Part shown: one piece after another, positions 28,244-38,053 of the stretch | Numbering within the stretch: position 1 is the first letter of the stretch | Layout: every line of letters starts with the position of its first letter | Assembly: GCA_964637835.1 (NCBI GenBank) | Contig: CAZWYF010000006.1 | Span: 1-64,000 of the forward strand | Source of the DNA: Glo-17 sp964637835 | Lineage (GTDB): Bacteria > Krumholzibacteriota > Krumholzibacteriia > LZORAL124-64-63 | DNA length: 64,000 bases | Direction of reading: 5' to 3' | Translations under genes and position numbers: made by a program | Notes under the pieces: generated by a model | Told to the model about the DNA's origin: nothing | What the model saw: the letters and a program-made list of their open reading frames with translations, nothing else | Databases searched by the model: none

Positions 28244-28453
28244 GCGGGCCGGGCCGCGGGCCGGGCGGCGGGCCAGGCGGTGGGCCAGGCGGTGGTGANN
28301 NNNNNNNNNNNNNNNNNNNNNNNNNNNNNNNNNNNNNNNNNNNNNNNNNNNNNNNNNNNNNNNNNNNNNNNNNNNNNNNNNNNNNNNNNNNNNNNNNNGC
28401 GGGCCGGGCCGCGGGCCGGGCGGCGGGCCAGGCGGTGGGCCAGGCGGTGGTGA
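28244..28453. repeat. Identical 55-base sequence on both sides of a gap, made of 12-bp repeats
   Basis: Bases 28244-28298 and 28399-28453 are identical over 55 bases, and the 100-N gap separates them. Internally the sequence is a degenerate 12-base tandem repeat (GGGCGGCGGGCC, AGGCGGTGGGCC and similar). Together with 28141-28243 this forms the region between tRNA-Leu and the sigma-54 regulator. No gene is seen there. Confidence 0.9.
28299..28398. other. Assembly gap (100 N)
   Basis: Placeholder gap inside the repeat described above. Because both edges carry the same 55 bases, the true sequence may simply join, or contain an unresolved number of 12-base units. Confidence 0.97.
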
Positions 28454-28466
28454 TGTTCGCGGACCG

Positions 28467-29837
<1,371 letters not shown>

Positions 29838-29912
29838 CGGATCCTCCGGTGCGGGCGTCTCGATCGCCGACAGGGTCCGCGCGACGTGCACGGGTGTCAA
29901 GCCCTGGTGGCC

Positions 29913-29932
29913 GGTGGTTGACGGAAACCACC
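29913..29932. promoter_or_regulatory. Inverted repeat in the divergent regulator/porin region
   Basis: GGTGGTT (29913-29919) and AACCACC (29926-29932) flank a 6-base spacer, a dyad of the size expected for a dimeric regulator. It lies between the NtrC-type gene and the barrel gene. No convincing -24/-12 sigma-54 promoter was found next to it. Confidence 0.4.
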
Positions 29933-29992
29933 CGACGACGCATCATGCGTCTGCTCTTGCCAACCCCGACTCGCTCCCGAGGTTTCCGTCCC

Positions 29993-31474
29993 ATGTTCGC
30001 CCGCGTACTCGCCGGCGTCCGCGTCGCGCCCCCGTCCGCCCTGCTCGCCCTGCTGGTCCTCGCCACCGCCCTGTTCTCCACGGTGCCCGCCGTTGCCGCC
30101 GCGGCCACCGCGGCCGCCGACACCGCCCCGGCCGGCGCCCGCCCCCGCCTGGCGCCGGTCCGGGCCGACGAGGACTGGCGGCTCCTGGCCGACCCCGCGC
30201 AGCGCCGGGCGCCGCTCGACCGCCTGAAGTACCTCTCGCTCGGTGCGGACCGCAGCCTGACCCTCGGCGGAGAGGTCCGGCTCCTGCACGAGTACTACCG
30301 GGACGAGGACTGGGGCCTGGGCAGCCAGCGGAATGGCGGCAGCTGGCTGCTGCGGACCCTGGCCCATGCCGACGCCCGCGGCGGCGATCGCTGGCGGGCG
30401 TTCGTCCAGCTGGGCAGCGGCCAGCAGAGCGGTCGTCCCGGCGGCCCGCGGCCGGTGGACCAGGCCGACCTGTACGTCAATGCCGCGTTCCTGGAGCTGG
30501 CGGGGCGCCCGGCGGCGAGCCAGCGGCTGGCGCTGCGCCTCGGGCGCATGGAGCTGAGCTACGGCTGGGGACGCCTGCTCTGCTTCCGGGGCCGGCCCAC
30601 CCTCAAGCGCAGCCACGATGGTGGCCTGCTGCGCTGGGAGCTCGGCCGCGGCCGCACCGATGTCTTCCTGACCTGGGACGTCCGCCGGCAGGACGGCTGG
30701 CTGGCGAGCCGACGGCTGGATGACCACCGGCTGCTGGGCGCCTACCACACCCGGGCGCTGGCCCGCGGCCAGATCCTGGACCTCTATCTCCTGGGGACCG
30801 ACCGGCGCGGACAGGCCTACTTCCTGGATCCAGACGTTCCGGCGCCCACCGGCGGGGCGGAGACGCGCTGGTCGCTGGGCGCGCGCTGGGAGCTGCGCCG
30901 CGGCCGGGTGGTCCACGACACCGAGGTGACCTGGCAGACCGGACGCCACGAGCCCGTCGGCGGGCGTGCGCTGGACATCGCCGCCTGGGCCGTGGGCACA
31001 CGCACCCGCCTGCGCTGGCCCGTCGGCCGGGCACCGGAACTGGGCCTGGACCTGGGCTGGACCAGCGGCGACCGCGACCCCGGCGACGGTACGCTGGGCA
31101 CCTTCCGCGCACCGGCCCCGGGCGCCGCCTTCCTGGGCGGCGGACACCTGCTCGGCTACGGCAACCTGGGCCTGGCCCACGTCCTGGGCGCCATGGACCT
31201 GGCGCCGGACCTGCGCCTGCAGCTGGGCGCGTTCTGGTTCTGGCGCCCGAGCGCCACCGATGGCACCTACGCGCTGCCCGGGCGGCCGTTGCTGCCGGCG
31301 GCGGCGGATCGGCAGCTGGGCCTGGTCCCGGAGCTGATCGTCACCTGGCGGGCGGCGCCCTACACCGTGCTACGACTGGAGATCGACCGGGCGCCGGCCG
31401 CCGCGTACCAGCAGGAGGTCGCCCCCGCCCTGGACACGCTCTTCGTCAGTACCCAGGCGGTCTTCGCCTTCTGA
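29993..31474 (+). CDS. Alginate-export-family outer-membrane beta-barrel protein
   Basis: A 493-residue exported protein. The signal peptide (SALLALLVLATALFSTVPAVAAA) is followed by a long series of amphipathic strands, for example LTLGGEVRLLHEYYRDEDWG, LRLGRMELSYGWGRLLCF and LGLDLGWTSGDRDPGDG. It ends in Phe (FVSTQAVFAF), as expected for an outer-membrane barrel. The strand patterns match the alginate-export (AlgE-like) family. The ATG at 29993 is chosen for GAGG about 10 bases upstream; an earlier ATG at 29945 lacks such a site. Likely a porin for anionic or sugar-acid substrates; the substrate is unknown. Confidence 0.75.
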   Translation: MFARVLAGVRVAPPSALLALLVLATALFSTVPAVAAAATAAADTAPAGARPRLAPVRADEDWRLLADPAQRRAPLDRLKYLSLGADRSLTLGGEVRLLHEYYRDEDWGLGSQRNGGSWLLRTLAHADARGGDRWRAFVQLGSGQQSGRPGGPRPVDQADLYVNAAFLELAGRPAASQRLALRLGRMELSYGWGRLLCFRGRPTLKRSHDGGLLRWELGRGRTDVFLTWDVRRQDGWLASRRLDDHRLLGAYHTRALARGQILDLYLLGTDRRGQAYFLDPDVPAPTGGAETRWSLGARWELRRGRVVHDTEVTWQTGRHEPVGGRALDIAAWAVGTRTRLRWPVGRAPELGLDLGWTSGDRDPGDGTLGTFRAPAPGAAFLGGGHLLGYGNLGLAHVLGAMDLAPDLRLQLGAFWFWRPSATDGTYALPGRPLLPAAADRQLGLVPELIVTWRAAPYTVLRLEIDRAPAAAYQQEVAPALDTLFVSTQAVFAF

Positions 31475-31506
31475 GCCGCATTCTTCGGGGCACAACCGAT
31501 TTCTAG

Positions 31507-31540
31507 AACGGCCCCGCCTGCGGGAGGCGGGGCCGTTTTC
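31507..31540. terminator. Strong terminator between porin and 2-oxoacid oxidoreductase genes
   Basis: AACGGCCCCGCC (31507-31518) pairs with GGCGGGGCCGTT (31526-31537) and is followed by TTC; with the pairing Ts the run is GTTTTC. The convergent gene at 31581 ends just beyond, so it may serve both. Confidence 0.8.
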
Positions 31541-31580
31541 CGGGGCGCCGGGCGTGCCGGCGTTCGCGGGAGGGCCGTGC

Positions 31581-33005
31581 CTAGCCCTGGGCGTTCACCA
31601 CGAACTCCCAGCCCGCTTCGAAGGCCTGCAGGTTCATCTCCAGCAGCTCCTTCTTCTTGACGATCACCTTCAGGGTGTCCTTGACGTAGTCGGCCGGGAA
31701 CAGGCCGGTGGCCGCGCAGATGGCGCCCAGCATGACCACGTTGGCCACCTTCGCGGTGCCCACCTTGTCGGCCATCTCGGCCGCCGGGATCATGGTCACC
31801 TGCAGGCGCTCACGGTCCGGTTCGCCGGTGCAGATCCCGCTGTCCACGAAGACCCAGCCGCCATCGACCACGTCCTTCTCGAACATCTCCAGCGAGGGCT
31901 GGTTCATGGCCACCAGCACGTTGGGATGCTCCACCGTGGGCGCGCCGATGCGCTCGCGGCTGACGTTCACCGAGCAGTTGGCGGTGCCGCCGCGCATCTC
32001 CGGGCCGTAGGCGGGGAACCAGCTCACCTGCTGGCCGGCCTTCATGCCCACCTGGGCCAGGAACAGCCCGAGCGTGAGGATGCCCTGGCCGCCGAAGCCC
32101 GCGAACTTGCACTGGAGGTCGTGCTTCAGCTCCAGGGGCTCGAGCTCCAGCGGGGTCTGCATGGACTGCAGGTACTCGTGCCGTCTGTCCACGTCGAAGG
32201 GGCCGCTGACGCGATCCCACGCCCCGGCCTCCTCCTCCTCGCTGGTGTCCTTGTAGGTCCCCAGGGGGAAGATCTCCTCCATCACCTTGGTCAGGTGCTC
32301 CCGGGCATCCGGGGGATCCATCTTCCAGCCCGTGGGGCAGGGCGCGAGGATCTCCACGAAGCTGTAGCCCTTGCCCTCGGCCTGCAGCTTGAGCGCCTTG
32401 CGGATGGCCTTGCGGGTCTGCATGATCTGCTTGCTGTTGCCCAGGCCCACGCGGGTGATGTAGGTGGGCGCGGGCAGCGTGGCGAGCATCTCGCTCATGC
32501 GGATCGGGTTGCCGTGATCCACCTCGCTGCGGCCCCGCGGGGTGGTGGTCGAACGCTGGCCGATCATGGTGGTGGGCGCCATCTGGCCACCGGTCATGCC
32601 GTAGATGGCATTGTTGATGAAGAACACGCAGATGTTCTCGCCCCGGTTGGCCGCGTGGATGGTCTCGGCGGTGCCGATGGCGGCCAGGTCGCCGTCGCCC
32701 TGGTAGCTCATGACGATGGACTCGGGGTTGGTCCGCTTCACGGCGGTGGCCACGGCCGGCGCGCGGCCGTGGGCGGCCTGGTAGTTGCCGCTGTTGAAGT
32801 AGTAGTAGCCGAAGACCGAGCAGCCCACGGGCGAGACGAACACGGCCCGCTCGCTGAGCCCGAGATCCTCGAGGGCCTCGGCGATCATCTTGTGCACGTT
32901 GCCGTGGCCGCAGCCGGGGCAGTAGTGCGTGGACTTCTTGCTGCCGGCGGTCTTGCGGTCGAACTCGCTGTAGAGGCTGGCAGGCTTCTCGTAGACCTTC
33001 GCCAT
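31581..33005 (-). CDS. 2-oxoacid:ferredoxin oxidoreductase, fused beta and gamma subunits
   Basis: A 474-residue protein. Residues 1-290 are the thiamine-diphosphate beta subunit, with CPGCGHGN for the [4Fe-4S] cluster, GDGDLAAIGTAE and NAIYGMTGGQ for the cofactor. From about 298 the gamma subunit follows (CKFAGFGGQGILTLGLFLA, RGGTANCSVNVS). In most relatives these are separate genes, so this is a fusion. The start ATG overlaps the vorB stop by one base (TGATG), with GGAGG upstream. With VorB and ferredoxin it would oxidise branched-chain 2-oxoacids or 2-oxoglutarate to acyl-CoA, reducing ferredoxin. The substrate is not decided by sequence. Confidence 0.9.
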   Translation of the reverse strand: MAKVYEKPASLYSEFDRKTAGSKKSTHYCPGCGHGNVHKMIAEALEDLGLSERAVFVSPVGCSVFGYYYFNSGNYQAAHGRAPAVATAVKRTNPESIVMSYQGDGDLAAIGTAETIHAANRGENICVFFINNAIYGMTGGQMAPTTMIGQRSTTTPRGRSEVDHGNPIRMSEMLATLPAPTYITRVGLGNSKQIMQTRKAIRKALKLQAEGKGYSFVEILAPCPTGWKMDPPDAREHLTKVMEEIFPLGTYKDTSEEEEAGAWDRVSGPFDVDRRHEYLQSMQTPLELEPLELKHDLQCKFAGFGGQGILTLGLFLAQVGMKAGQQVSWFPAYGPEMRGGTANCSVNVSRERIGAPTVEHPNVLVAMNQPSLEMFEKDVVDGGWVFVDSGICTGEPDRERLQVTMIPAAEMADKVGTAKVANVVMLGAICAATGLFPADYVKDTLKVIVKKKELLEMNLQAFEAGWEFVVNAQG

Positions 33006-34066
33006 CAGTTCTGACCTCCTGCCAGGATCGCGCGGTACTGCTCGAGGATCTCGCGGCCGCCGGGCACCATGCCGCCGGAGCGGCCGTAGAAATGCACCGG
33101 GCAACGGCCCTGCACCGCGAGCTGGACGTCCTCGACCATCTGGCCGGTGCTCAGCTCGACGGCCAGCAGATGCTTGGCCTTCTCGGAGGCCTTGCGGATG
33201 GCCTCGCTGGGGAAGGGCCACACGGTGATGGGCCGCAGCAGCCCCACCTTCAGGCCCTCCTCGCGGGCCTGGTCGATGGTGGAGTAGACGATGCGGCTGA
33301 CCACGCCGTAGGCCACCACGATCAGGTCGGCGTCGTCGGTGCGGTACTCCTCGTAGCGCACCTCCTTGGCCATGATCTCCTGGTACTTGCGATCGAGCTT
33401 GAGGTTGTGCTGCTCCAGCTCCTCGGGCTCGAGGTAGATGGAGCTGATCAGGTTGTGACGGGTGGCCGCGTCGCCGCGGACGGCCCAGTCGGTGTGGTCG
33501 AAGGGAATGGGGGTGGGCTCGGGGATCTCCACCACCTCCATCATCTGCCCGGTGATGCCGTCGGCCATGATGCAGGCGGGGTTGCGATACCGGTCGGCCA
33601 GCTCGAAGGCCAGGACGGTGAGGTCGCACATCTCCTGGGCGCCGTTGGGAGCCAGGGCGATCAGGCGGTAGTTGCCATGGCCGCCGCCCTTGGTGATCTG
33701 GAAGTAGTCGGCCTGCTCGGGCGCGATGTTGCCCAGGCCGGGGCCGCCGCGCACGATGTTGACCACCACGCAGGGCAGTTCGGCGCCGGCGATGTAGCTG
33801 AGGCCCTCCTGCTTGAGGCTGAAGCCCGGCGAGGAGGAGGCGGTCATGGTGCGGATGCCCATGCCGGCGGTGCCGTAGACCATGTTGATGGCCGACACCT
33901 CGCTCTCGGCCTGGATGAAGACGCCCTCGAGCGCCGGGAAGTGCAGGGCCGCGGCGTGGGCGATCTCGCTGGCGGGCGTGATCGGGTATCCGTAGTAGGC
34001 CCGGCATCCGGCGGCCAGCGCCCCCAGGATGATCGCGTCGTTGCCCTTCATGAACTGTCTGGCCAT
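33005..34066 (-). CDS. vorB: 2-oxoacid:ferredoxin oxidoreductase alpha subunit (VorB/KorA type)
   Basis: A 353-residue alpha subunit containing the pyrimidine domain. The motif GNDAIILGALAAGCRAYYGYPITPASEI is the family N-terminus. NMVYGTAGMGIRTMTASSSPGFSLKQEG and RGGPGLGNIAPEQADY follow. VorB-type naming follows the ferredoxin-alpha-beta gene order; KorA of 2-oxoglutarate oxidoreductase is the main alternative. It lies 18 bases after the ferredoxin gene and overlaps the beta-gamma gene by one base. Confidence 0.9.
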   Translation of the reverse strand: MARQFMKGNDAIILGALAAGCRAYYGYPITPASEIAHAAALHFPALEGVFIQAESEVSAINMVYGTAGMGIRTMTASSSPGFSLKQEGLSYIAGAELPCVVVNIVRGGPGLGNIAPEQADYFQITKGGGHGNYRLIALAPNGAQEMCDLTVLAFELADRYRNPACIMADGITGQMMEVVEIPEPTPIPFDHTDWAVRGDAATRHNLISSIYLEPEELEQHNLKLDRKYQEIMAKEVRYEEYRTDDADLIVVAYGVVSRIVYSTIDQAREEGLKVGLLRPITVWPFPSEAIRKASEKAKHLLAVELSTGQMVEDVQLAVQGRCPVHFYGRSGGMVPGGREILEQYRAILAGGQN

Positions 34067-34084
34067 GGAAATTACCCCCAGTTC

Positions 34085-34303
34085 CTAAGGTTTGACGACC
34101 CGGATGGCGCCCGGCTCGGGGCAGGCGTAGAAGCACAGACCGCAGCCCGTGCAACCCTCGCCGGTGTAGTAGGCGGGATGGTAGCTGGAGCTGTTGAGCT
34201 TCTCGCTGATGGCGATGACGCCCTTGGGGCAGACGTCGATGCACAGCTGGCAGCCCTTGCAGAGCTCCGGATCGACTTCCATGGAGGGGAGTGTCTTTTT
34301 CAT
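34085..34303 (-). CDS. 2[4Fe-4S] ferredoxin subunit of the oxidoreductase
   Basis: A 72-residue ferredoxin with two clusters. CKGCQLCIDVCP and CTGCGLCFYACP are complete four-cysteine motifs. GAGG lies 8 bases before the ATG at 34303, whereas the ATG at 34309 is only 1 base from it, so the shorter start (MKKTLPSMEVD) is preferred. As first gene of the operon it is the delta (electron-accepting) subunit of the VorB complex. Confidence 0.93.
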   Translation of the reverse strand: MKKTLPSMEVDPELCKGCQLCIDVCPKGVIAISEKLNSSSYHPAYYTGEGCTGCGLCFYACPEPGAIRVVKP

Positions 34304-34346
34304 GGGCATCACCTCGTGCAGTAGGGTCGCAGATGGCTGTGGGGCA

Positions 34347-34376
34347 AACATAGTCAACGCGCCAGGACGTTGACAA
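34347..34376 (-). promoter_or_regulatory. Promoter with embedded palindrome for the oxidoreductase operon
   Basis: On the minus strand TTGTCA (34376-34371) and TATGTT (34352-34347) are 18 bases apart. Between and overlapping them lies the dyad GTCAACG (34353-34359) / CGTTGAC (34368-34374) with an 8-base spacer, a position from which a bound dimer would block RNA polymerase. Confidence 0.5.
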
Positions 34377-34484
34377 AAGAATCTTGGGCCGCCCCCGCAG
34401 GGTCGGCCCGATTCGTGCTCGGTGCGGGAACGCGCGTCGCGGCAAGCGCTTGGGATGACAGCCGGTGCGCCGTCGCCCCGCCTC

Positions 34485-35267
34485 TCAGCGATGCGAGAAG
34501 TCCGGCTTGCGCTTCTGCAGGAAGGCCTCGCAGCCCTCGTTCGCATCGGCGCTCGCGCAGGTGACTCCGAAGAGCGCGGCCTCCAGGCGCACGGCCGCAT
34601 CGGGGGTCATGTTGGCGCCCTCGCCCACCGCCTTGAGGGCGCTGCGCAGCGCCACGGCCGGGCGCGCGGCGAGCACGGCGGCGAACTCCTGGGCCGCCGG
34701 CAACAGCTCCTCTCGCGGGAGCACCCGCGTCACCAGCCCCCACTCCTGGGCCTGCTCCGCGGTGATGGGCTCGCCGGCGAGGATCATCTCCTGGGCCCGG
34801 CCGCGGCCGACCAGGCGCGGCAGGCGCTGGGTCCCGCCGAAGCCCGGGATCAGGCCCAGGCCGGTCTCCGGCAGGCCCAGGCGTGCCCCCGCCGCCGCCC
34901 AGCGCAGGGTGCAGGCCAGGGCGAGCTCCAGTCCCCCGCCGAGGGCGAAGCCCCCGATGGCCGCCAGCACCGGCTTGCCCAGGTTCTCCAGCCGCCACAT
35001 CAGCGCCTGGCCGGTGGTGGCATACCGCTCCGCCCCGGGACCGTCGAGCTGGGCCAGCTCGCCGATGTCCGCCCCCGCCACGAAGGCCTTCTCCCCCGCC
35101 CCGGTGAGCACCACGGCGCGGATCGCCTCGTCGCTGGCCAGCTCGCTGCAGGCGACCGACAGCTCCTTCACGGTGGCGGTGTCCAGGGCGTTCAGTCGCT
35201 CGGGCCGATCGATGGTGACCGTCGCCACCGCCCCGCGAGACTCGAGCTTGACGTTCCGGTTTGTCAT
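34485..35267 (-). CDS. Enoyl-CoA hydratase (crotonase)
   Basis: A 260-residue crotonase-fold protein. The oxyanion-hole loops are AFVAGADIGELA and AIGGFALGGGLELALACTLR. The catalytic glutamate is in GLPETGLGLIPGFGGTQRLPR. The first glutamate position (around 114) reads LELALAC as in hydratases. The ATG at 35267 has AAAGGAG upstream. It hydrates crotonyl-CoA or other enoyl-CoAs and fits with the acyl-CoA dehydrogenase, hydroxyacyl-CoA dehydrogenase and thiolase at 52148-55383. It is 182 bases upstream of the ferredoxin gene on the same strand. Confidence 0.9.
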   Translation of the reverse strand: MTNRNVKLESRGAVATVTIDRPERLNALDTATVKELSVACSELASDEAIRAVVLTGAGEKAFVAGADIGELAQLDGPGAERYATTGQALMWRLENLGKPVLAAIGGFALGGGLELALACTLRWAAAGARLGLPETGLGLIPGFGGTQRLPRLVGRGRAQEMILAGEPITAEQAQEWGLVTRVLPREELLPAAQEFAAVLAARPAVALRSALKAVGEGANMTPDAAVRLEAALFGVTCASADANEGCEAFLQKRKPDFSHR

Positions 35268-35440
35268 GGGGGATTCTCCTTTGGTCGGCGAGGTTCCAGG
35301 TTGGCTTGCGGCCACAGGTTAGCGGTGATCGCCCGTTTCCACCGCTCGGCAGCCTGCGGCCGCGATGGCGAGAACGTGTTATGCTTGACCAGGGAACGAG
35401 GATCCAGGATCTGATCACCGGCCCGTGAGGACCACACGCG

Positions 35441-36892
35441 ATGGAAACGACCGGCCCCACCCTGCTCGATGGAGGCGCCGCCTGGCCCTGGCTGGCGGGC
35501 GCCCTGGCGCTCGGCCTGCTGGCCGGCGCCGGGCTGGGCTGGTTGCTCCGCGCGCGCCGGCGGCCCGAGGATGGGGGCGAGGAGGCCGAGAGCCTGCGGC
35601 AGCGACTCCAGCGCGCCCAGCGCATGGAGGCCCTGGGCATCCTCAGCGGCAGCATCATGCACAACCTGAACAACCTGCTGTCGGTGGTCCTGGGGCAGGC
35701 CCGGCTCGCCCGCGACGACGTCCCGCCCGATTCGTCCGCCTGGAACAGCCTGGGACAGGTGATCCAGGCCGGCGAGGCCGCCGCCCAGCTCAGTCGCGAG
35801 GTGGACAGCTACCAGAGCGAGGCCGACCACGCGCGCAGGCCGGTCCGCCTCCAGCCCGTGATCCGCGCCACGGTCAAGCTCCTGCGCGACATCCTGCCCG
35901 AGACGGTGGAGATCGAGGTGGACCTGGACGCGGCCTGCGGCCCGGTGCTCGCCAGCACCACCCAGGTCCAGCAGATCCTCATGAGCCTCTGCAGCAACGC
36001 CTACCACGCCATGTACCGGCGTCGCGGGCGGGTCACCGTCAGCATGCACCAGACCGAGATCGACGTGCCGCGAGCGGCCATCCCCCATGACCTCGCGCCG
36101 GGCATCTATGTCCGGCTCTCGGTGGCCGACAATGGGCGCGGCATGGACGCCGAGACGCTCCAGCACATCTTCGAGCCCTACTTCAGCGCCCGCGCCCCGC
36201 ACCACGGCGCCGGCCTGGGCCTGACCATGGTCTCCCGGCTGCTCACCGCCAACGAGGGCGTGACCATTCCCAGCAGTCTGCCGGGCCATGGCACCCGGTT
36301 CGACCTGTACTTCCCGCTCATCGCCCGTGGCGTCCGCCCGCACAGGCCGGCCCCCGCCCGCCCGGAACTCGCGGTGCAGCCCGCGACCGGGCCCGAGGAG
36401 CAAGCGCCGGGATCGGCCGGGGCGCCGCGCCAGCCCGGGACGCCCCTGCCGGCCGCTGCCGGGCAGGCCGACACACGGCCCGCGGGCGGGACGCCGCACG
36501 TGTTGCTCGTGGAGGACGACACCATGGTGGCCGAGACCGTCCGCTCCTGCCTCGAGCGCGCGGGCATGAGGGTGACGCTGCACGAGGACGGGGCCGCGGC
36601 CGTGGCCGCGTTCGGCGCCGAACCCGGCCGCTTCGATCTGCTGCTGACCGACCAGTTCATGCGCGGCCTGGACGGCCGCGAGGTGGTGGGAGCGATCCGG
36701 CGCCACCGGCCACGGATGCCGGTGATCCTCATGTCGGGCCATCCGGAGGGGATCCGGCCCGAGGACGTGGTGCGCCTGCAGGTGGCCGATACCCTGGCCA
36801 AGCCCTTCACTCCCTCGCGCCTGATCGAGGCCGTGCGCCGGGCCCTGCAGGAGGATCGCGAGGAGCCTCGCGCCCGCCACGGCGAGGCCTGA
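35441..36892 (+). CDS. Membrane-anchored hybrid histidine kinase with C-terminal receiver
   Basis: A 483-residue protein with one N-terminal membrane helix (about 15-36) and a short coiled segment. The HisKA-type motif has H74 in GSIMHNLNNLLSVV, followed by an ATPase domain (SNAYHAMY, VADNGRGMDAETLQHIFEPYF and GAGLGLTMV). A Pro/Ala-rich linker (310-360) follows, then a receiver domain (VLLVEDDTMVAE, the acceptor aspartate near 404 in LLLTDQFMRG, and AKPF). There is no extracellular sensor domain, so the input is probably cytoplasmic or through partners. It is convergent with mmdB. Confidence 0.88.
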   Translation: METTGPTLLDGGAAWPWLAGALALGLLAGAGLGWLLRARRRPEDGGEEAESLRQRLQRAQRMEALGILSGSIMHNLNNLLSVVLGQARLARDDVPPDSSAWNSLGQVIQAGEAAAQLSREVDSYQSEADHARRPVRLQPVIRATVKLLRDILPETVEIEVDLDAACGPVLASTTQVQQILMSLCSNAYHAMYRRRGRVTVSMHQTEIDVPRAAIPHDLAPGIYVRLSVADNGRGMDAETLQHIFEPYFSARAPHHGAGLGLTMVSRLLTANEGVTIPSSLPGHGTRFDLYFPLIARGVRPHRPAPARPELAVQPATGPEEQAPGSAGAPRQPGTPLPAAAGQADTRPAGGTPHVLLVEDDTMVAETVRSCLERAGMRVTLHEDGAAAVAAFGAEPGRFDLLLTDQFMRGLDGREVVGAIRRHRPRMPVILMSGHPEGIRPEDVVRLQVADTLAKPFTPSRLIEAVRRALQEDREEPRARHGEA

Positions 36893-36914
36893 TCCCGCCG
36901 CGGCCGACCTGCCC

Positions 36915-38045
36915 CTACTTCAGCACGAACGTCGAGAGGAAGACGCCGGCGGCCACCGCCGAGCCGATCACTCCCGCCACGTTGGGCGCCATGGCGTGCA
37001 TGATCAGGAAGTTCTGCGGATCCTCGCGTGCTCCCACCATCTGGCAGACCCGGGCCGAATCGGGCACCGCCGAGACGCCCGCCGCCCCGATGATGGGGTT
37101 GATCTTGTCGTGCGACAGCAGGTTCAACAGCTTGGCGAACAGCACCCCGCAGGCCGTGGCCACGCCGAAGCTGACGGCGCCGAGCACGAAGATCAGGATG
37201 GACTCCGGCGTCAGGAACCGGCTGGCGTCGGTACTGGTCCCCACGCACAGCCCCAGCAGGATGGTCACGATGTCGATCATCGAGCCGCGCGCGGTCTTGG
37301 CCAGGCGCTCGGTCACGCCGCTCTCCTTCAGCAGGTTGCCGAAGAACAGGAATCCGAGCAGGGAGATGGCGCCGGGCGCGATGCTGGCGCAGACGATGAA
37401 CGCGATCACCGGGAAGAGGACCCGCACGCGCTTGCTCACCGGCCGCGAGGGCTTCATGCGGATCAGGCGCTCGCGTCGCGAGGTGAGCAGCTTGATGATC
37501 GGCGGCTGGATCACCGGCACCAGGGCCATGTAGGAATACGCGGCCACGGCGATGGCTCCCAGCAGATGGGGCGCCAGCTGGCTGGACAGGAAGATGGCGG
37601 TGGGACCATCGGCGCCGCCGATGATGCCGATGGCCGCCGCCTCGCGCATGGGGAAACCCAGGGCCAGCGAGCCGAGGAAGGTCAGGAAGATCCCGGTCTG
37701 TGCGGCGGCGCCCAGCAGGATGAGTCGGGGGTTGGATAGCATGCAGGAGAAATCGGTCATCGCCCCGATGCCCAGGAAGATGAGCGACGGGTACCATCCC
37801 TGCGTCACCCCGTTGTAGAGGATGTTCAGGACGCTGCCGTCCTCGTAGATGCCGATGTTCATCCCCGCGGCCAGGGGGATGTTGCCCACCAGCATGCCGA
37901 AACCGATGGGCACCAGCAGCAGCGGCTCGTAGTCCTTGACCACGCCCAGCCAGATGAACAGGCAGCCCACGGCGAGCATGGCCAGGTTGCCCCAGGAGAA
38001 GTTGCCGACGATGCCGACCTGCAGGAAATCCCAGAACGCTTCCAT
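36915..38045 (-). CDS. mmdB: Sodium-pumping decarboxylase beta subunit
   Basis: A 376-residue polytopic protein of the OadB/GcdB/MmdB family, which carries sodium across the membrane while decarboxylating carboxybiotin. Signature segments include GIGAMTDFSCML, GGADGPTAIFLSSQLAP and GAAGVSAVPDSARVCQ, the last holding the conserved Asp/Ser sodium sites. About nine hydrophobic helices are visible. It lies 8 bases after the biotin-carrier gene. The neighbouring carboxyltransferase is of the methylmalonyl/propionyl type, hence the mmdB symbol. Confidence 0.93.
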   Translation of the reverse strand: MEAFWDFLQVGIVGNFSWGNLAMLAVGCLFIWLGVVKDYEPLLLVPIGFGMLVGNIPLAAGMNIGIYEDGSVLNILYNGVTQGWYPSLIFLGIGAMTDFSCMLSNPRLILLGAAAQTGIFLTFLGSLALGFPMREAAAIGIIGGADGPTAIFLSSQLAPHLLGAIAVAAYSYMALVPVIQPPIIKLLTSRRERLIRMKPSRPVSKRVRVLFPVIAFIVCASIAPGAISLLGFLFFGNLLKESGVTERLAKTARGSMIDIVTILLGLCVGTSTDASRFLTPESILIFVLGAVSFGVATACGVLFAKLLNLLSHDKINPIIGAAGVSAVPDSARVCQMVGAREDPQNFLIMHAMAPNVAGVIGSAVAAGVFLSTFVLK

Positions 38046-38053
38046 GCCCGTCC

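Noticed and set aside
29905..29925. Sigma-54 promoter (TGGC-N6-TTGA) before the outer-membrane barrel gene
   Set aside because: The -12 GC is replaced by GA and the -24 element is incomplete; not convincing.
31581..34445. A 954-residue open frame joining the beta-gamma subunit with upstream sequence
   Set aside because: The part upstream of 33005 is another frame of the alpha subunit and ferredoxin genes. The real beta-gamma start is the ATG at 33005 with GGAGG.
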